From Phaseolus vulgaris (lineage: Eukaryota; Streptophyta; Magnoliopsida; Fabales; Fabaceae): 64,000 nt of DNA. Positions 42,527-54,218 of this stretch are shown one piece after another. Location: NCBI RefSeq assembly GCF_000499845.2, contig NC_023749.2, forward strand, positions 34,058,017 through 34,122,016, in the 5' to 3' direction. The notes under the pieces were generated by a model. It had not been told where the DNA came from, ran no database searches, and saw only the letters and a program-made list of their open reading frames with translations. Position 1 is the first letter of the stretch. The number at the start of each line of letters is the position of its first letter. Position numbers and translations under genes: made by a program.

Positions 42527-43701
42527 TGTACCGTCCCGTACCCAAGCGTTGACAAAGTCAAGGTCAAGGTCAACGTAAAGGTCAAAGTCAACGTAAGGTG
42601 TCGCCTAGGTGGAGGTGACGCCAAATACAGACCTCACCAAGAGAAAGCGTCGCCAAGGTAAGGCCTTGCCTAGCAGGACGTCGCCAGGATAGGGCGCCGC
42701 CCAACTGGGTGTCGCCAAGATGGAATGGCTCAAGGGCAAGGTGACCACAACGCTGCTCCCCGATACCCGTGGGTAGGAAAGACCATGGAGGGGGCGACGC
42801 CGGGGGAAGGCCCCAAACCTGGATAACCAGGGAACAGTAATAAAGAGAAGAGAAAGGTGGCTTCAAGGCCATAGAAATAGCGCCAGTATAGAGCAACCTG
42901 CCTCGTGAAGTGCACCTGCCGTCCAGAAACGCCCTTGGGATAGGTATGACCCAGGAGAGGGGTCACGCCCGGGGGCAGCCAGGCACAGGGCACGAGAGGA
43001 AGGTAGATACGCTCTCACAGTGAGTGACTAGAGGCTTGGGGGCATGAGTTGGCACCCAAAAAGTCACCCCTTGCGCAGTTGCACTCCCAGGTAAGAGGAC
43101 TCACGCGAGGAAACACCCTCAGATAGGGTAACGGTGCTGTGAGGCCCTCCACGTGTACAGCAGCCAAGTCAGGATGGAGACGCCACGTTGCCAGGTGTGA
43201 GGTAATTAAGGTTATTTAACACATTTTCCGTTTCGAGCGTTTAAGGTACTGTAAATGCTCCCGCACGTTTCAAACGTCTTAAATGTGCTGAACAGTTTTA
43301 TAATTAAATGCGCTTTGAATATGGGAAGAGCTTAAATAGCGCTTTGAATGTTGGGAACGGGGTTCGAACTTTTGGCAAATTTTCCAGAAACACTCTAGTT
43401 GCTTGCTCGAGCCTTGAGGTTAGGCACAAGGGACTAGGGAAAGATTGTTTGCCAGAACGAGAATATACACACAATACACAGTCCATTTTTAAGACCTTCA
43501 GAGTGCCATACGCGGTGCTCAGAGACGGAGGTGCACAGTTTTGGTGTTTCTCGCTGGCTGACTTGAGCGTCGGAGTGCAAACGACCGCTAGGGCGCCCTC
43601 TTGTCCTCTTTTGCAGGGATCCACAGGTAACCAGTGGGAAGGAGTCCCTAGCTGACGATTGAGGTCGCGCACGAAGACGTCCCAGTCAACCGGACGGAAC
43701 A
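42527..43701 (+). repeat. Inner gypsy 5' LTR
   Basis: It runs from TGTACCGTCCCGTACC to GGACGGAACA. It contains repeated GGCGTCGCC-like words in the first 250 bp and the module CCCGATACCCGTGGGTAGGA, which reappears near the 3' end of the element. Confidence 0.93.
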
Positions 43702-43722
43702 TTTGGCGCCCACCGTGGGGCC
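43702..43722 (+). other. Inner gypsy primer-binding site
   Basis: TTTGGCGCCCACCGTGGGGC directly follows the 5' LTR. The same site, slightly changed, follows the outer gypsy LTR at 29334. I do not assign the tRNA. Confidence 0.75.
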
Positions 43723-43797
43723 GATATAAAACATTGGTCCCATCGCAAGTTCGAAAAGTCTATCAAGTCACGATCGCATTTGAGGAAACAGAGAAGG

Positions 43798-45351
43798 ATG
43801 GCCACCACTAGACGAGGTACCGCACGCGCTGCGGGAGAAGAAATGTCCATGCAGCAGGTCCTGGAGATAATGCGGGGGCTGCAGGATGATATGGCGGATT
43901 CGAAGATAGAGCAAGAGCGCATGCAGGCGGATCTTGACGGCTCACATGTGAGAAACGACGAGCTCCGTCGCGTGAATGAGGAGTTGCGTCGGAGTCTGAG
44001 GAACAATCAGGTGCAGCGCGAGAACGAAGAGGGGGGGCATCTCACTCCACCAAGGGAGTTCTCTACTCCCTTCTCGCAGGAGATCCTGGACGCGCCGATC
44101 CCCAACACCTTCGCAGGACCTAAGGCGATTTTCACTGGGATGGAGGACCCTAAGGCGCATCTCACGGCGTTCCACACACAAATGGTGTTAGTGGGCGGTT
44201 CTGACGCCGCAAGGTGCAAGCTCTTCATGAGTACTTTGACAGGAATGGCCATGGATTGGTTTATCAGCCTTCCTAGCGGCCATATCACCTCTTTCTAACA
44301 GCTGTCCCAGTTGTTTAGAGAGCAATACCTGGCGAACAGGACCCCGCCGCCGGTATCTTACGATCTGTTTGATGTGAAGCAATACCAAGGGGAAAGTTTA
44401 AAGGAGTATATCAACCGTTTCGGGTCCCAGGTGGTGAAGGTGGGCATGACGGAGGAGCCCATGATTGTGTATGCCTTTAGGAAAGGCGTATGTCCTGGCC
44501 CTTTTTGCGAATCTATTATTCGCAATCGACCAAGGACTTTCGCTGAAATACGGCGTCGGGCGGTGGAGCATATCGCCTCTGAAGGAGAGGTGTGCGAGAA
44601 GCGCACCAGCGTGGTACCTTCGCGCCCGAGAGCGCAAGCGCGGGCTCAGCCTGTCAGGGTCAATGAGACCACGACGGGGAGAAAAAAGCCAGAGGGGAGA
44701 CGCCCCTATGAGACCAGGAAACCCCAACCCAAGGGTCCAGCAGGAGGGGATCGCCCAGTCAGAGAGAGGGCGAGACCGGCGAGGTACAACTTTGCGGTGG
44801 AGCTGAAGGACCTGATCGTCGTGCCTAATATAGCTGAGAGGCTGAGGCGACCGGCGAAAACTGACAAGGTGTTAGGGCCACGGAAAGACTCCTGGTGCGA
44901 GTTCCACGAGGCTTTCGGTCATCACATTGACAACTGTCTCTCATTGGGTTATCAGCTTGATGAGCTGGTGAAGAGCGGGTTTCTGAAGGATTACGTCGCA
45001 GAACCCGCCGCGACCGCCGCCCTGCCGGCGCCAACAGAGGAGCAAGCACACGAGATGCCTGTACTTGGCGAGGTCCACACCATTGCTGGAGGTTTTTCCG
45101 ACGGGGGACCCACCGCCTCCCAGCGGAAGAAATACGCGAGGGGGGTCAATTCAATCGAAGAGAGAATCTCGGGTGAGCCATGGGAGTCGGACCTCGTGTT
45201 CACGAGAGGAGATCTCCGAGATGTGGTACCCCACGACAACGACCCCGTTGTCATCTCAGTCGTCACAGCCGGAAGAAAGGTGCATAGGGTTCTGGTCGAT
45301 CAGGGAAGTTCAGCAGACGTCATGTTCTTGTCGACATTCAACAAGCTGTGA
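43798..45351 (+). pseudogene. Inner gypsy gag and protease
   Basis: Gag begins MATTRRGTARAAGEEMSMQQ with a coiled coil, then the gag domain (SQEILDAPIPNTF, CKLFMSTLTGMAMDWFISLP). A TAA at 44296-44298 breaks it. The knuckle is CX2HX4HX4C (CEFHEAFGHHIDNC near 44896-44937), shared with the outer element. The protease active site is LVDQGSSADVM near 45295. A TGA at 45349-45351 separates it from pol. The first stop and the knuckle type are the notable oddities. Confidence 0.9.
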
Positions 45352-48261
45352 TTGTCCCCTGACCTTCTGAGGCCCTACACAGGCTGCCTATATGGGTTCG
45401 CAGACAACCAAGTGGAAGTCCGAGGCTACTTGGAACTGCGGACGACATTCACAGATGGGGAAGCCTCGCGCACCGAAAGCATACTATACTTGGTCGTGAA
45501 CGCTCATTCCGCCTACAACATCTTGTTGGGGAGACCGGCGCTGAATAGGCTCAATGCGGTATCCTCCACACGTCATATGAAGATGAAGCTACCAGACCTT
45601 AGCGGCAAGGTCATAGTTATCAAGTCGGATCAGGAGGAAGCGCGAAAGTGTTATGAAAACAGTTTAAAATCGAAGAAGAGCGTGTTCATGGTGTTTGAAC
45701 GACCGCCAAGTGTCGATGCGACGATGATAGAGGCAACGCCCTCCGGGTCAACGCCTGTTGGGGCCACGCCCGAGAGGGCGACGCCCGAGGTAGATACACT
45801 GATGGAGGAGAGACCTGACGATACGACGCCCGTGGAAGAGGTGGCGCTCATCCAGGGAAATAGCGGGGATCAACAGGCGGCTAATGCCGTGGAGAGGGAG
45901 ATTGGCGGCAAGACGTTTAAACTAGGGCGTCTGCTGGGCCAAGAAGAACAGGAAGCAGTGGCAGAGGTGATCTCACGCCATTTGGACGCCTTTGCGTGGT
46001 CTGCCTCGGACATGCCTGGCATCGATCCTGATTTCTTATGCCATCACCTCAGCATGGACGCCACGGTTCGCCCCGTGCGCCAAAGGAGGAGAAAGTTCAA
46101 TGAAGAGAGGCAGCTGGTGGTACGCGAAGAAACGCAGAAGCTGTTGAAGGCTGGCCACATCAGGGAAATCCAATACCCCGAGTGGCTAGCCAATGTCATT
46201 CTAGTAAAGAAGGCGAATGGGAAGTGGAGGATGTGCGTGGACTTCACAGACCTAAACAAGGCGTGCCCAAAGGACTCGTACCCGCTGCCCAGCATTGACG
46301 CGTTAGTAGATAGCGCCTCCGACAGCAAGGTGCTAAGTTTCCTAGATGCTTTCTCAGGGTACAACCAGATTAAAATGCACCCGAGAGACGAAAGCAAAAC
46401 CGCATTCATGACGGAAACCAGCAGTTATTGTTACAGGGTGATGCCTTTCGGTTTGAAAAATGCGGGCGCCACCTACCAAAGGCTGATGGACAAGGTCCTA
46501 GCACCTATGTTAGGAAGAAACGTATACGCCTACGTGGATGATATGGTAGTGGCGTCGAAGGATAGGGCACAGCATGTGGCTGACCTGGAGGAATTATTCG
46601 TCACTATATCCAAGTACCGCCTCAAACTAAACCCCGAGAAGTGTGTCTTTGGGGTAGAGGCCGGGAGGGTCCTAGGTTTCATGCTCACGGAGAGGGGGAT
46701 AGAGGCGAATCCCGACAAATGCGCAGCGATCATCGCCATGCGAAGCCCGACGTCAGTAAAGGAAGTACAGCAGCTGACGGGGCGGATGGCGGCGCTCTCG
46801 AGGTTCGTTTCTGCCGGAGGAGAGAAGGGGCACCCATATTTCCAGTGCCTTAAGAGGAATAGTCGTTTCGCATGGACGGATGAATGCGAAGTGGCTTTCA
46901 TCAAGCTAAAAGAATACCTGGCGGCGCCACCGGTCCTCTGCAGACCGGTAGAGGGCGTGCCTCTCCGACTGTATTTCACGGTGACGGAACGAGCTATCAG
47001 CTCTGTGTTAGTCCAAGAACAGGACCAGATTCAAAGACCTATCTACTTCGTAAGCAAGGCCCTACAAGGTGCGGAGATGAGGTACCAGGCATTGGAGAAG
47101 GCAGCGCTGGCGGTGGTGTTTTCCGCCAGGAGGCTTCGTCATTACTTCCACAGCTTCACGGTGGCAGTGATGACCAACCTCCCCATACAGAAGGCACTGC
47201 AAAAGCCCGATGTGGCTGGAAGGATGGTGCGCTGGGCGGTGGAACTTTCAGAATTCGACATCCAGTATGAGCCCAGAGGATCCATTAAAGGGCAGGTATA
47301 CGCAGATTTCGTTGCAGAACTCTCGCCCGGAGGCGAACAGGAGTTGGAGGCAGGCTCGCAGTGGTCGCTCTCAGTGGACGGCTCTTCCAACCAGCAAGGA
47401 AGTGGTGCGGGAATAGTCTTGGAAGGACCAGACGGTGTACTGATCGAGCAGGCCCTGCGCTTCGCTTTTAAAGCCAGCAATAATCAGGCTGAGTATGAAG
47501 CCCTGATTGCAGGAATGCTTTTAGCCAAAGAGATGGGCGCGCGGAACCTCTTAGTGAAGAGTGACTCTCAACTAGTTACAAGGCAAGTGTTGGGTGAGTT
47601 TCAAGCGAAAGACCCGCAGATGGCAGCATATTTAAGGTACGTCGAATCGCTAAGAGGAGCCTTCAGTGCTCTTGAACTGGTGCATGTCCCAAGGGAGCAG
47701 AATGCCAGAGCTGACCTGCTCGCCAAGCTGGCCAGCTCAGGCAAGGGGGGCAGGCAGAGGACCGTAATCCAAGAGACGCTTAAGGCTCCGAGGAAATTCA
47801 TAGAGGATAACAGGGTGGATGTCCTCCACGTAAGCGCCGCGAGAGGAAGGCCAAGAAGTCATCGTTCCTTGACTCAGGATACGTTGAAGGCACCTCACAT
47901 TAGTGTATACACGGACACGCCCGAAGGAGGGAGGCGAGCGCAGATACATGTTTTAGCCGAAGGAGACACCTGGATGACCCCCTTCAGGCGGTACCTGGCG
48001 GATGGGGTTCTCCCAATGGAGCCTGAAGAAGGTAAGAAGGTTAAGAGAAATGCGGCAAGGTACACCCTGATAGACGAAGTGTTGTTCAGACACGGTTTCA
48101 CTCACCCTATCTTAACATGCGTAAGCGGCGACGAGTGTACCAGGATAATGACGGAGCTCCACGAAGGCGTTTGTGGGAGCCATGTAGGCGGAAGGTCCTT
48201 AGCTTCTAAGGTGGTGCGCGCAGGGTTTTATTGGCCAACAGTAAAGGAAGATTGCGTGTGA
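45352..48261 (+). pseudogene. Inner gypsy pol: protease end, reverse transcriptase, RNase H, archaeal-type RNase H
   Basis: 969 codons are open. Protease ends with AYNILLGRPALNRL. Reverse transcriptase has WRMCVDFTDLNKACPKDSYP, LSFLDAFSGYNQI, MPFGLKNAGATYQRLMD and the YVDD box at 46531-46542. RNase H has FTVTERAISSVLVQEQ and ALEKAALAVVFSARRLRHYF. A second RNase H domain starts near 47371 (LSVDGSSNQQGSGAGIVLEG; NNQAEYEALIAGM; KSDSQLV; REQNARADLLAKLAS), diagnostic of the Tat group. The integrase zinc region starts (HVGGRSLASKVVRAGFYWP) and is cut by TGA at 48259-48261. Confidence 0.93.
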
Positions 48262-49197
48262 CACGCCCAGCGTTGTAAGCAATGCCAAAAACACGCAGAC
48301 TGGCACAAGGCGCCGCCAGAGGAGCTGCGATCCATATACAGCCCATGGCCTTTCCATACCTGGGGGATCGACATCCTAGGCCCGTTTCCGTTGGCGATAA
48401 GGCAGATGAAGTACTTGATCGTCGCCATCGAGTACTTCACCAAGTGGATAGAGGCGGAGCCCGTGGCCCAGATCACTGCGCACAAAGTCCAGCATTTTGT
48501 GTGGAAGAACATTGTGTGCCGCTTCGGCATACCTAGACGCTTGATATCCGATAATGGGACCCAGTTTGCCAGTCAGCAGTTGAGAAACCTATGTGCTGAA
48601 GTAGGCATCAAGCAGGTGTTCGCATCAGTTGAACACCCCCAGACTAATGGGCAGGTAGAGTCAGCAAACAGAGTTTTGCTGAGAGGGCTAAAGAGAAGGC
48701 TGGAAAAGGCCAAAGGAGCATGGGCGGAGGAGGTGCCAAGGATCGTGTGGGCATACCACACCACGCCCCAATCTTCCACCATGGAGACGCCTTTCAGCTT
48801 GGTGTATGGGTCGGACGCGATGATCCCGGTTGAGATTCACGAAAGCTCACCACGTTTCCAAAACTTTGTGGTGGAAGAATCCAACGAAGAAAGGCGGGTG
48901 AACCTAGACCTACTGGACGAAGCCAGGGAGGAAGCCAAAATAAAGGCCGAAGCAGTGAAAAGAAGAGTATAGCGACAATACAGCTCTAAGGTAAAGCCGC
49001 GACAGTTTCAGATTGGCGACCTAGTTGTGAGGAAGGCTCATCCATACGAGCTGGAGAATAAGCTATCTCCCAAGTGGACCGAACCCTTCAGAATTACCGA
49101 GGCTAAGGGCAATGGTTCGTACAACCTAGAGACCTTGGAGGGGGGTCCCATCCCACGCAGCTGGAATGCAGCCAACTTAAAATTTTATTTTAGTTGA
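48262..49197 (+). pseudogene. Inner gypsy integrase
   Basis: It continues the HHCC finger (CKQCQKHADWH) and the DDE core: WGIDILGPFP, LISDNGTQF and PQTNGQVESANR. The C-terminal GPY-like part (WTEPFRITEAKGNGSYNLET) reads on to TGA 49195-49197 with one in-frame TAG at 48970-48972. Apart from the two single-codon stops the domain is intact. Confidence 0.92.
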
Positions 49198-49373
49198 CTT
49201 ATGTAAGCAGCCATGTAACAACTTAGTTGAAGGGGACACTCTTTTTCCCTCTCGGGGGTTTTTTAATGAGGTCACCCGAATAAAAGAAAAAAAAACAAGT
49301 TTCAGAAAAAGCCGTGCCTTGGTTTTCAGCCTTTACTTTTCTCCGTTTGAAGTAGTGTGAGTCGTCGCCAAGT

Positions 49374-49482
49374 CAAGGCGTCGCCTAGGTGAAGGCGTCG
49401 CCGAGAGAGAAGGCGTCGCCAAGAGAGAAGGTGTCGCCAAGAGAGAAGGTGCCGCCAAGAGAGAAGGCGTCTCCAAGAAGAC
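49374..49482. repeat. 18-bp minisatellite in the inner gypsy
   Basis: About six units of AGGCGTCGCCAAGAGAGA follow one another, with small changes. The core GGCGTCGCC is also common in the LTRs and at 51180-51380. Confidence 0.85.
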
Positions 49483-49776
49483 AGGTGTCGCCTGAGTACA
49501 GGCGCCGTTGAGGAACATGAAGAAGGAAAAGCGCACAATATACGAAACGTATGCAAAGTAAAGCGGCGTTGCAAAAAATCAAGTATGCTATAGAAAAGTT
49601 GACGTTACAGGCAATGTTCGATACAAATGGGCGTAATGCGGTTAGGGCAAATATTACAACTCATGCAAAACACAAACGAGCCACTTCTCAGTGGCCATCG
49701 GAGTCAGCACTGGAGGAAGACGAAGCCCTGATCCCAGCCCGCAGAGCTCGGGCAAGTCGTGTCCTCCTCTCTTGGT

Positions 49777-50652
49777 TTATTTCGAACCTGCACCAAAGGA
49801 TATAAATGTGTCAGAGACACCAGGAAGCAAGACATGCACAGATAGAAAGCAATAAAAGCCGAAGTTTCTAGGGCAGTGACTCATACATATGTACTTTTCG
49901 AGAGTCCCAGCGTTGAACTCCAAGCTGATCAAGGTGGCGGAGTCAAAACTTCCCGCCTCAGCAAGAATCCGGCAGGCCACCTGGTCATTCGGGGCCAGCT
50001 TCTTGAAGGGCTTGGTTTTGAGAACCCTCGCCTCTCTCACCCAGTACAGAGGAAAACCATCCAGAGCGGTGGGAACGAGGTCAGTGCAGCAGATCTTGAA
50101 GAACCGGCCTTTCCACCCGGTAAATGAGTTTTGGAAGGGGGTGAGGAGAACTCTCCCAGGAACGTTACTGAGAGTTACCCAGAGGTTGTGCCTTTGCCTC
50201 TTCACCTCAAAGAAGTGAAGAAAGAGGTCAACCGAGGGAGCACAACCCAGAAACCCGAAGAGGATGTCAAAGGCTTTGACAAAGGCCCAGCTGTTGGGGT
50301 ATAACTGGGCCGGAGCGACATTGATCTCCGTCAGCAGTTCCTTCTCGAACCGAGAGAAGGGCAGGCGCACGCCGATGATCTTGAAAACCACCTGGTAGAA
50401 GTAAAAGAAGGGGACCCCATCGTTGGCCCGTTCATCCCCGCATACTGGCTCCTCTAGAGTGCAGGGGAGCACAGCAATGTCGTCATCATGCCTCCTCGCG
50501 AAGGCGCGGTGATCATAGGAGCATGAATCCCCTTTGTGTTCCCTTATTGCCCTGGTGGCGAGTAAGCATGAGCATTCGTCAAGAAGCTCACTTGAAGCCC
50601 AAGGGTACAGGTCCTTGGGATTGACCCTGGGAGAAGTAGCATGTGAGGACAT
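49777..50652 (-). CDS. Antisense ORF A of the inner gypsy (shortened)
   Basis: This open frame runs opposite to pol. It reads YPWASSELLDECSCL, then FYFYQVVFKIIGVRLPFSRF, EKELLTEINVAPAQLYPNSW, SVDLFLHFFEVKRQR, FQNSFTGWKGRFFK and PLYWV. These phrases match a plant family often named putative gypsy-type transposon protein, known as an antisense gene in Tat elements; function unknown. A donor (TAT|GTATGAGT near 49895) and acceptor (TTGGTGCAG near 49792) suggest a splice leading at once to a stop, so it lacks the coiled-coil second exon of ORF B. Confidence 0.72.
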   Translation of the reverse strand: MSSHATSPRVNPKDLYPWASSELLDECSCLLATRAIREHKGDSCSYDHRAFARRHDDDIAVLPCTLEEPVCGDERANDGVPFFYFYQVVFKIIGVRLPFSRFEKELLTEINVAPAQLYPNSWAFVKAFDILFGFLGCAPSVDLFLHFFEVKRQRHNLWVTLSNVPGRVLLTPFQNSFTGWKGRFFKICCTDLVPTALDGFPLYWVREARVLKTKPFKKLAPNDQVACRILAEAGSFDSATLISLEFNAGTLEKYICMSHCPRNFGFYCFLSVHVLLPGVSDTFISFGAGSK

Positions 50653-52025
50653 TCTTTAACAAGATCAGGGATTGTCGAAGGCGTATGACCCGCCGGTAAC
50701 GCAAGAGTCGAGCGATGGTGGGAGCGAACGCTGGAAGAACCCTTCGCGAAAGGAGAAAGGGTGCAAGAAGAGAAAGTGTAAGTAGGATACAAAGAGTGCA
50801 AAATGATGAGAACAATTTCAGAGTTTGAAGAGTTAAATAAAGCGGTTAGAGCGCCAAACGACGCAAGTAGAAGTATTGCAGTTAGAGCATTAAACGACGT
50901 GAATGGATGCACCGCACGATCGAGCCACGTGGCAGAAGATGAAAGGATGGCCCTGGCACCGCTGGTTAAACTCAGAAAACGTCGTATCGACAGAATACCC
51001 AGTGGTACGATGCGCCGTCGAAAGTGGGTCAGGGGAACAGTAGGAGTCAGGACTCAGTCGAATGACTGAACGTCCCATCAGCCATACAAGAAGCGCCACG
51101 TGGATGGCACCGGCGAAACCTCGAGCTTTTCGCTGTCCTCAGGAGTCGACCAGGGCCAAGGTCACAGTCAATGCCAAGGTAAAGACGGCGCCTTTGGCGA
51201 CGCCAGCATGAGACGCTCGAGGCGTCGCCTAGAAAGACGCAAAGGGTGACGCCAGCGTGAGACGTGCGGGCAAAGTCAATGCCAAGGTAAAGACGACGCC
51301 TTAGGCGACGCCAGCATGAGACGCCCGAGGAGTCGCCAGGAAAGACGCAAAGGGCGACGCCAGCGTGAGACAGTGCGGGCGTCGCCAACCCAAGTATCAG
51401 TAGCGTCGCCGATACCCACAGGCAGGAAAGACTGTGGAGGGAGACGAAGTCGAAGAAAGCAGAGCTAGTTAGCGGCGTCGCCTCCCCGATACCCACAAGT
51501 AGGAAAGACTATGGAGGGAGACGAGATCGCCAAACGCCAACGAATCACTGGCAGGGTTGTTCCCCGATACCTATGGGAAGGAAAGACCATGGAGGGAACG
51601 ACCCCCCCCAGAGCACTCGGCGTTTTAGACACCAGGGGATGGTACGGCGCTGCTGTAGCAGGCCTCTCCTTAGGCGTGGGCGCCGGGCATTAAGAATCAA
51701 GGGACGGATCGCTTGGTGTTGAGACACCCCATGGACGATACGGCCCCATTAGACAAGCCTCTCCATGGGCGTAGGCATCGACGCGTAACGAGTATAGTAC
51801 AGGCAAAACAACTGAAGCACGTGAAGTCAAAGGACGGAAGTAAAACCACACATGCGGAATTCTATATCACAAAGACACGAAGGTAATCATACAAAAACCC
51901 AGAGTTGTAACAAACGCGCAGACAGTTCAAAGAATCACAAGTTCAACAGAAAGAGTCAAAAACAGAGGTAAAGAGTAAAAGGAATAAAGCTTGAAAGGTA
52001 AAGGTGGCGGGTGAGAGACAGCGGT
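50653..52025. other. Non-coding GC-rich part of the inner gypsy
   Basis: It contains GGCGTCGCC words and three worn copies of the LTR module CCCGATACCCAC(A/G)GG...GGAAAGAC (near 51409, 51487 and 51562). No ORF is credible. The minus-strand part near 50700-50900 may be the promoter of ORF A. Confidence 0.6.
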
Positions 52026-54218
52026 TCAGTCATCCAAGTCCATGGGCACGACCTTCCCGTCGATGACATGGTGTGTGGGGTCGCAGTTTGAAATATTGAT
52101 GCCAGGGTTCTCGCAGGACGCCTGAGTCAGAGCCTCTTGGAAGCCCTCTTCAAACGCGCCCGCCATCTCCCCAGTCAATTCTTGGACCTCCCCCTCTAGT
52201 TCCGCAACCCTAGAGTCCATGGATGTCAACTGCTTCTCCAGAAATTCCTTCTCCACGCGGAGCTTGTTAGCCTCGGCTTGGAGAAGGCTCAAGGCTTCGA
52301 CCTTCGCAGCCAAGGCGTCCTCTCTCTCACCTAGTTTCTGCCTCCAAGCAGCATCCAGTTCTTCAAGTTTTCTCCGCTGCACTTCGGAGGCAAGAGCCGC
52401 CTCTTGGAGGCCAATGCTTTGGATTTGGTAGGAGGTGAGTTGGGCCAGTTGATCGGCATGCGCCTGTTCGAGTTCGCGCGCGTACGTCTCAGCCCCCTCC
52501 CTACCCTCGTGGGCCAGTTTCAGCAAAGATTGGGAAGTTTCCTCCTTGAGCCCCCAGTTTTGTTTCTCCTCTTTCAACGCTCCCTCCTCTTGTCTCAGTT
52601 TGCGGAGAGCCTCCCTCCCCTTGATAGCGTTTCGAGCCTGGGTGCGCCACTTGAGTGCCACCGCCAGGAATGCCCCCATATAATAAGGCATGCCTCCCCC
52701 CTTTTGAGGATCAGTCGGCGACATTCCTTCGGTGAAACCCTGCGTCAACTCCCTATGAATGGGGCGAGGAATTCGGGGTTTGCGAGAAGTCAAGGCAGGG
52801 ACTGATGCAGGAGGGGCGGAACCCGAGGCCTCAGCGGCGTCACGATGCGGCAACGGCGAGAGCGGGGGAACCGAGTCAATCCTTTCTTCTCGTTCCTCGT
52901 GGGCTGGTGGAGGTGGAGGTGATGTGGCACTTGGAGGATCGTCCCTGAGAGAGCTCCCACCACCGGGAGACGCGGCTGATGAGGCAGGAAGGCCCGTAGC
53001 CCTCCTCTTATGGGAAACCAGGGTAGTGCCCGAGTCTTCCCTGTCAGAGTCTACTACCAGCACCCTTTTTCCTTTGTTGGGGCGTGCTGGGGCAGGGGTC
53101 GACGCCATGGCTAATGGAACCGTGGCGATGGGAGAAGGAGAAGCCGATGGTGGAGGAGTCGGCAGGGAAGCGACGGTGGGCACGTCAGAGGCGACGGCGT
53201 CTCCACCCTCTTTGGCAGATTTTGCCTTCTTCAAAAATTTGGCAAGAGCGAGTCGCCTCGAAGAAGTCATCACTGAACCTGCAGCAGCGAAGAATAGCAG
53301 AGCAAAGATTAATTCCGATAAAACAGAAGGGGAATTTTATAGCCAGACACGTGCAGATAACCACAAGGGTTCAAGCAAGCAAGTGAATCCGTATAACCAC
53401 AACAGCTAATGCAGTATTAATCAAGGGCAGATACCAAAGTAGGTAGAGAGCCCATGGGCGTTGAATTTATTTGCGATGAGCTTGGCAGTATCGAAGACTA
53501 CCCCAAGCCCCGTCAAGGCTTTGCACACGTCCCGATCAGCGGAGGCGAGCTGATCCAAAGCCAGGGCCTTCATGGTTATGGGCTTATCCGTCCAGTATAG
53601 GGGGAAGCCTTCTAGGGTGGTAGGATCGCGCTTGGTCGCACGTACTTTGAAGAACTTCCCTTTCCATCCTTTGAACGAATTTTGGAAGAGCGTGAGGATG
53701 ATGCGCCCGGCGACGCCAGAAAAGCTCATCCATAGGCTCTTCCCCTGTTTCTTTACCTCGAAAAAATGAAGAAAAACGTCCACGGAAGAGGGGACACCCA
53801 GATATCCGCAGAGAATCTGAAACCCCCTTACGAAAGCCCAGCTGTTGGGGTGGAGCTGGGCTGGGGCGATGTTTATCTCTGTGAGCAGTTCCCTCTCGAA
53901 GGAAGTAAGAGGCAGACGCAGGCCCACCCTCTTGAGTACCATTTGGTAAAGGAAGAAGAAGGGGCTTCCCCCAGTGTCCCTAGAGTCCACACAAACGGGT
54001 ATCCCAGGTCTCACCCGGCATACCAGGACGTGGGAGTCGTGAGTTTAATGGAAGGCGTTGAAATTGTAAAGCGCGAGGTCCCCCCTGTGGGCCTTCACGT
54101 CCTCAACAGAGTTTAGGGTGGAGCATTCGTCGAGGAGATCGTCGAGGGCCCAGTCATACTCACCTTTATAGTAAGACTCAGGGAGCGGAGGAGGCGCGGC
54201 GGTCTTAGTTTTCGCCAT
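52026..54218 (-). pseudogene. Antisense gene B of the inner gypsy, two exons
   Basis: Exon 1 (54218-53435) starts MAKTKTAAPPPLPESYYKGE and holds the same domain as ORF A (FFFLYQMVLKRVGLRLPLTS; LLTEINIAPAQLHPNSWAFV; VDVFLHFFEVKKQ; FQNSFKGWKGKFFKV). One TAA near 54026 interrupts it. The donor TTTG|GTATCT and acceptor CTGCTGCAG|G define a 156-bp intron; joining keeps frame (phase 1). Exon 2 (53278-52026) encodes a Pro/Ser-rich linker, a basic KRVLVVDSDRED patch, and a long coiled coil (about 180 residues), ending VVPMDLDD. In all about 677 codons. Function unknown. Confidence 0.75.

Noticed and set aside
45651..47949. Several minus-strand ORFs of 60-149 codons
   Set aside because: All lie opposite the well-supported pol of the inner gypsy and have no domain.
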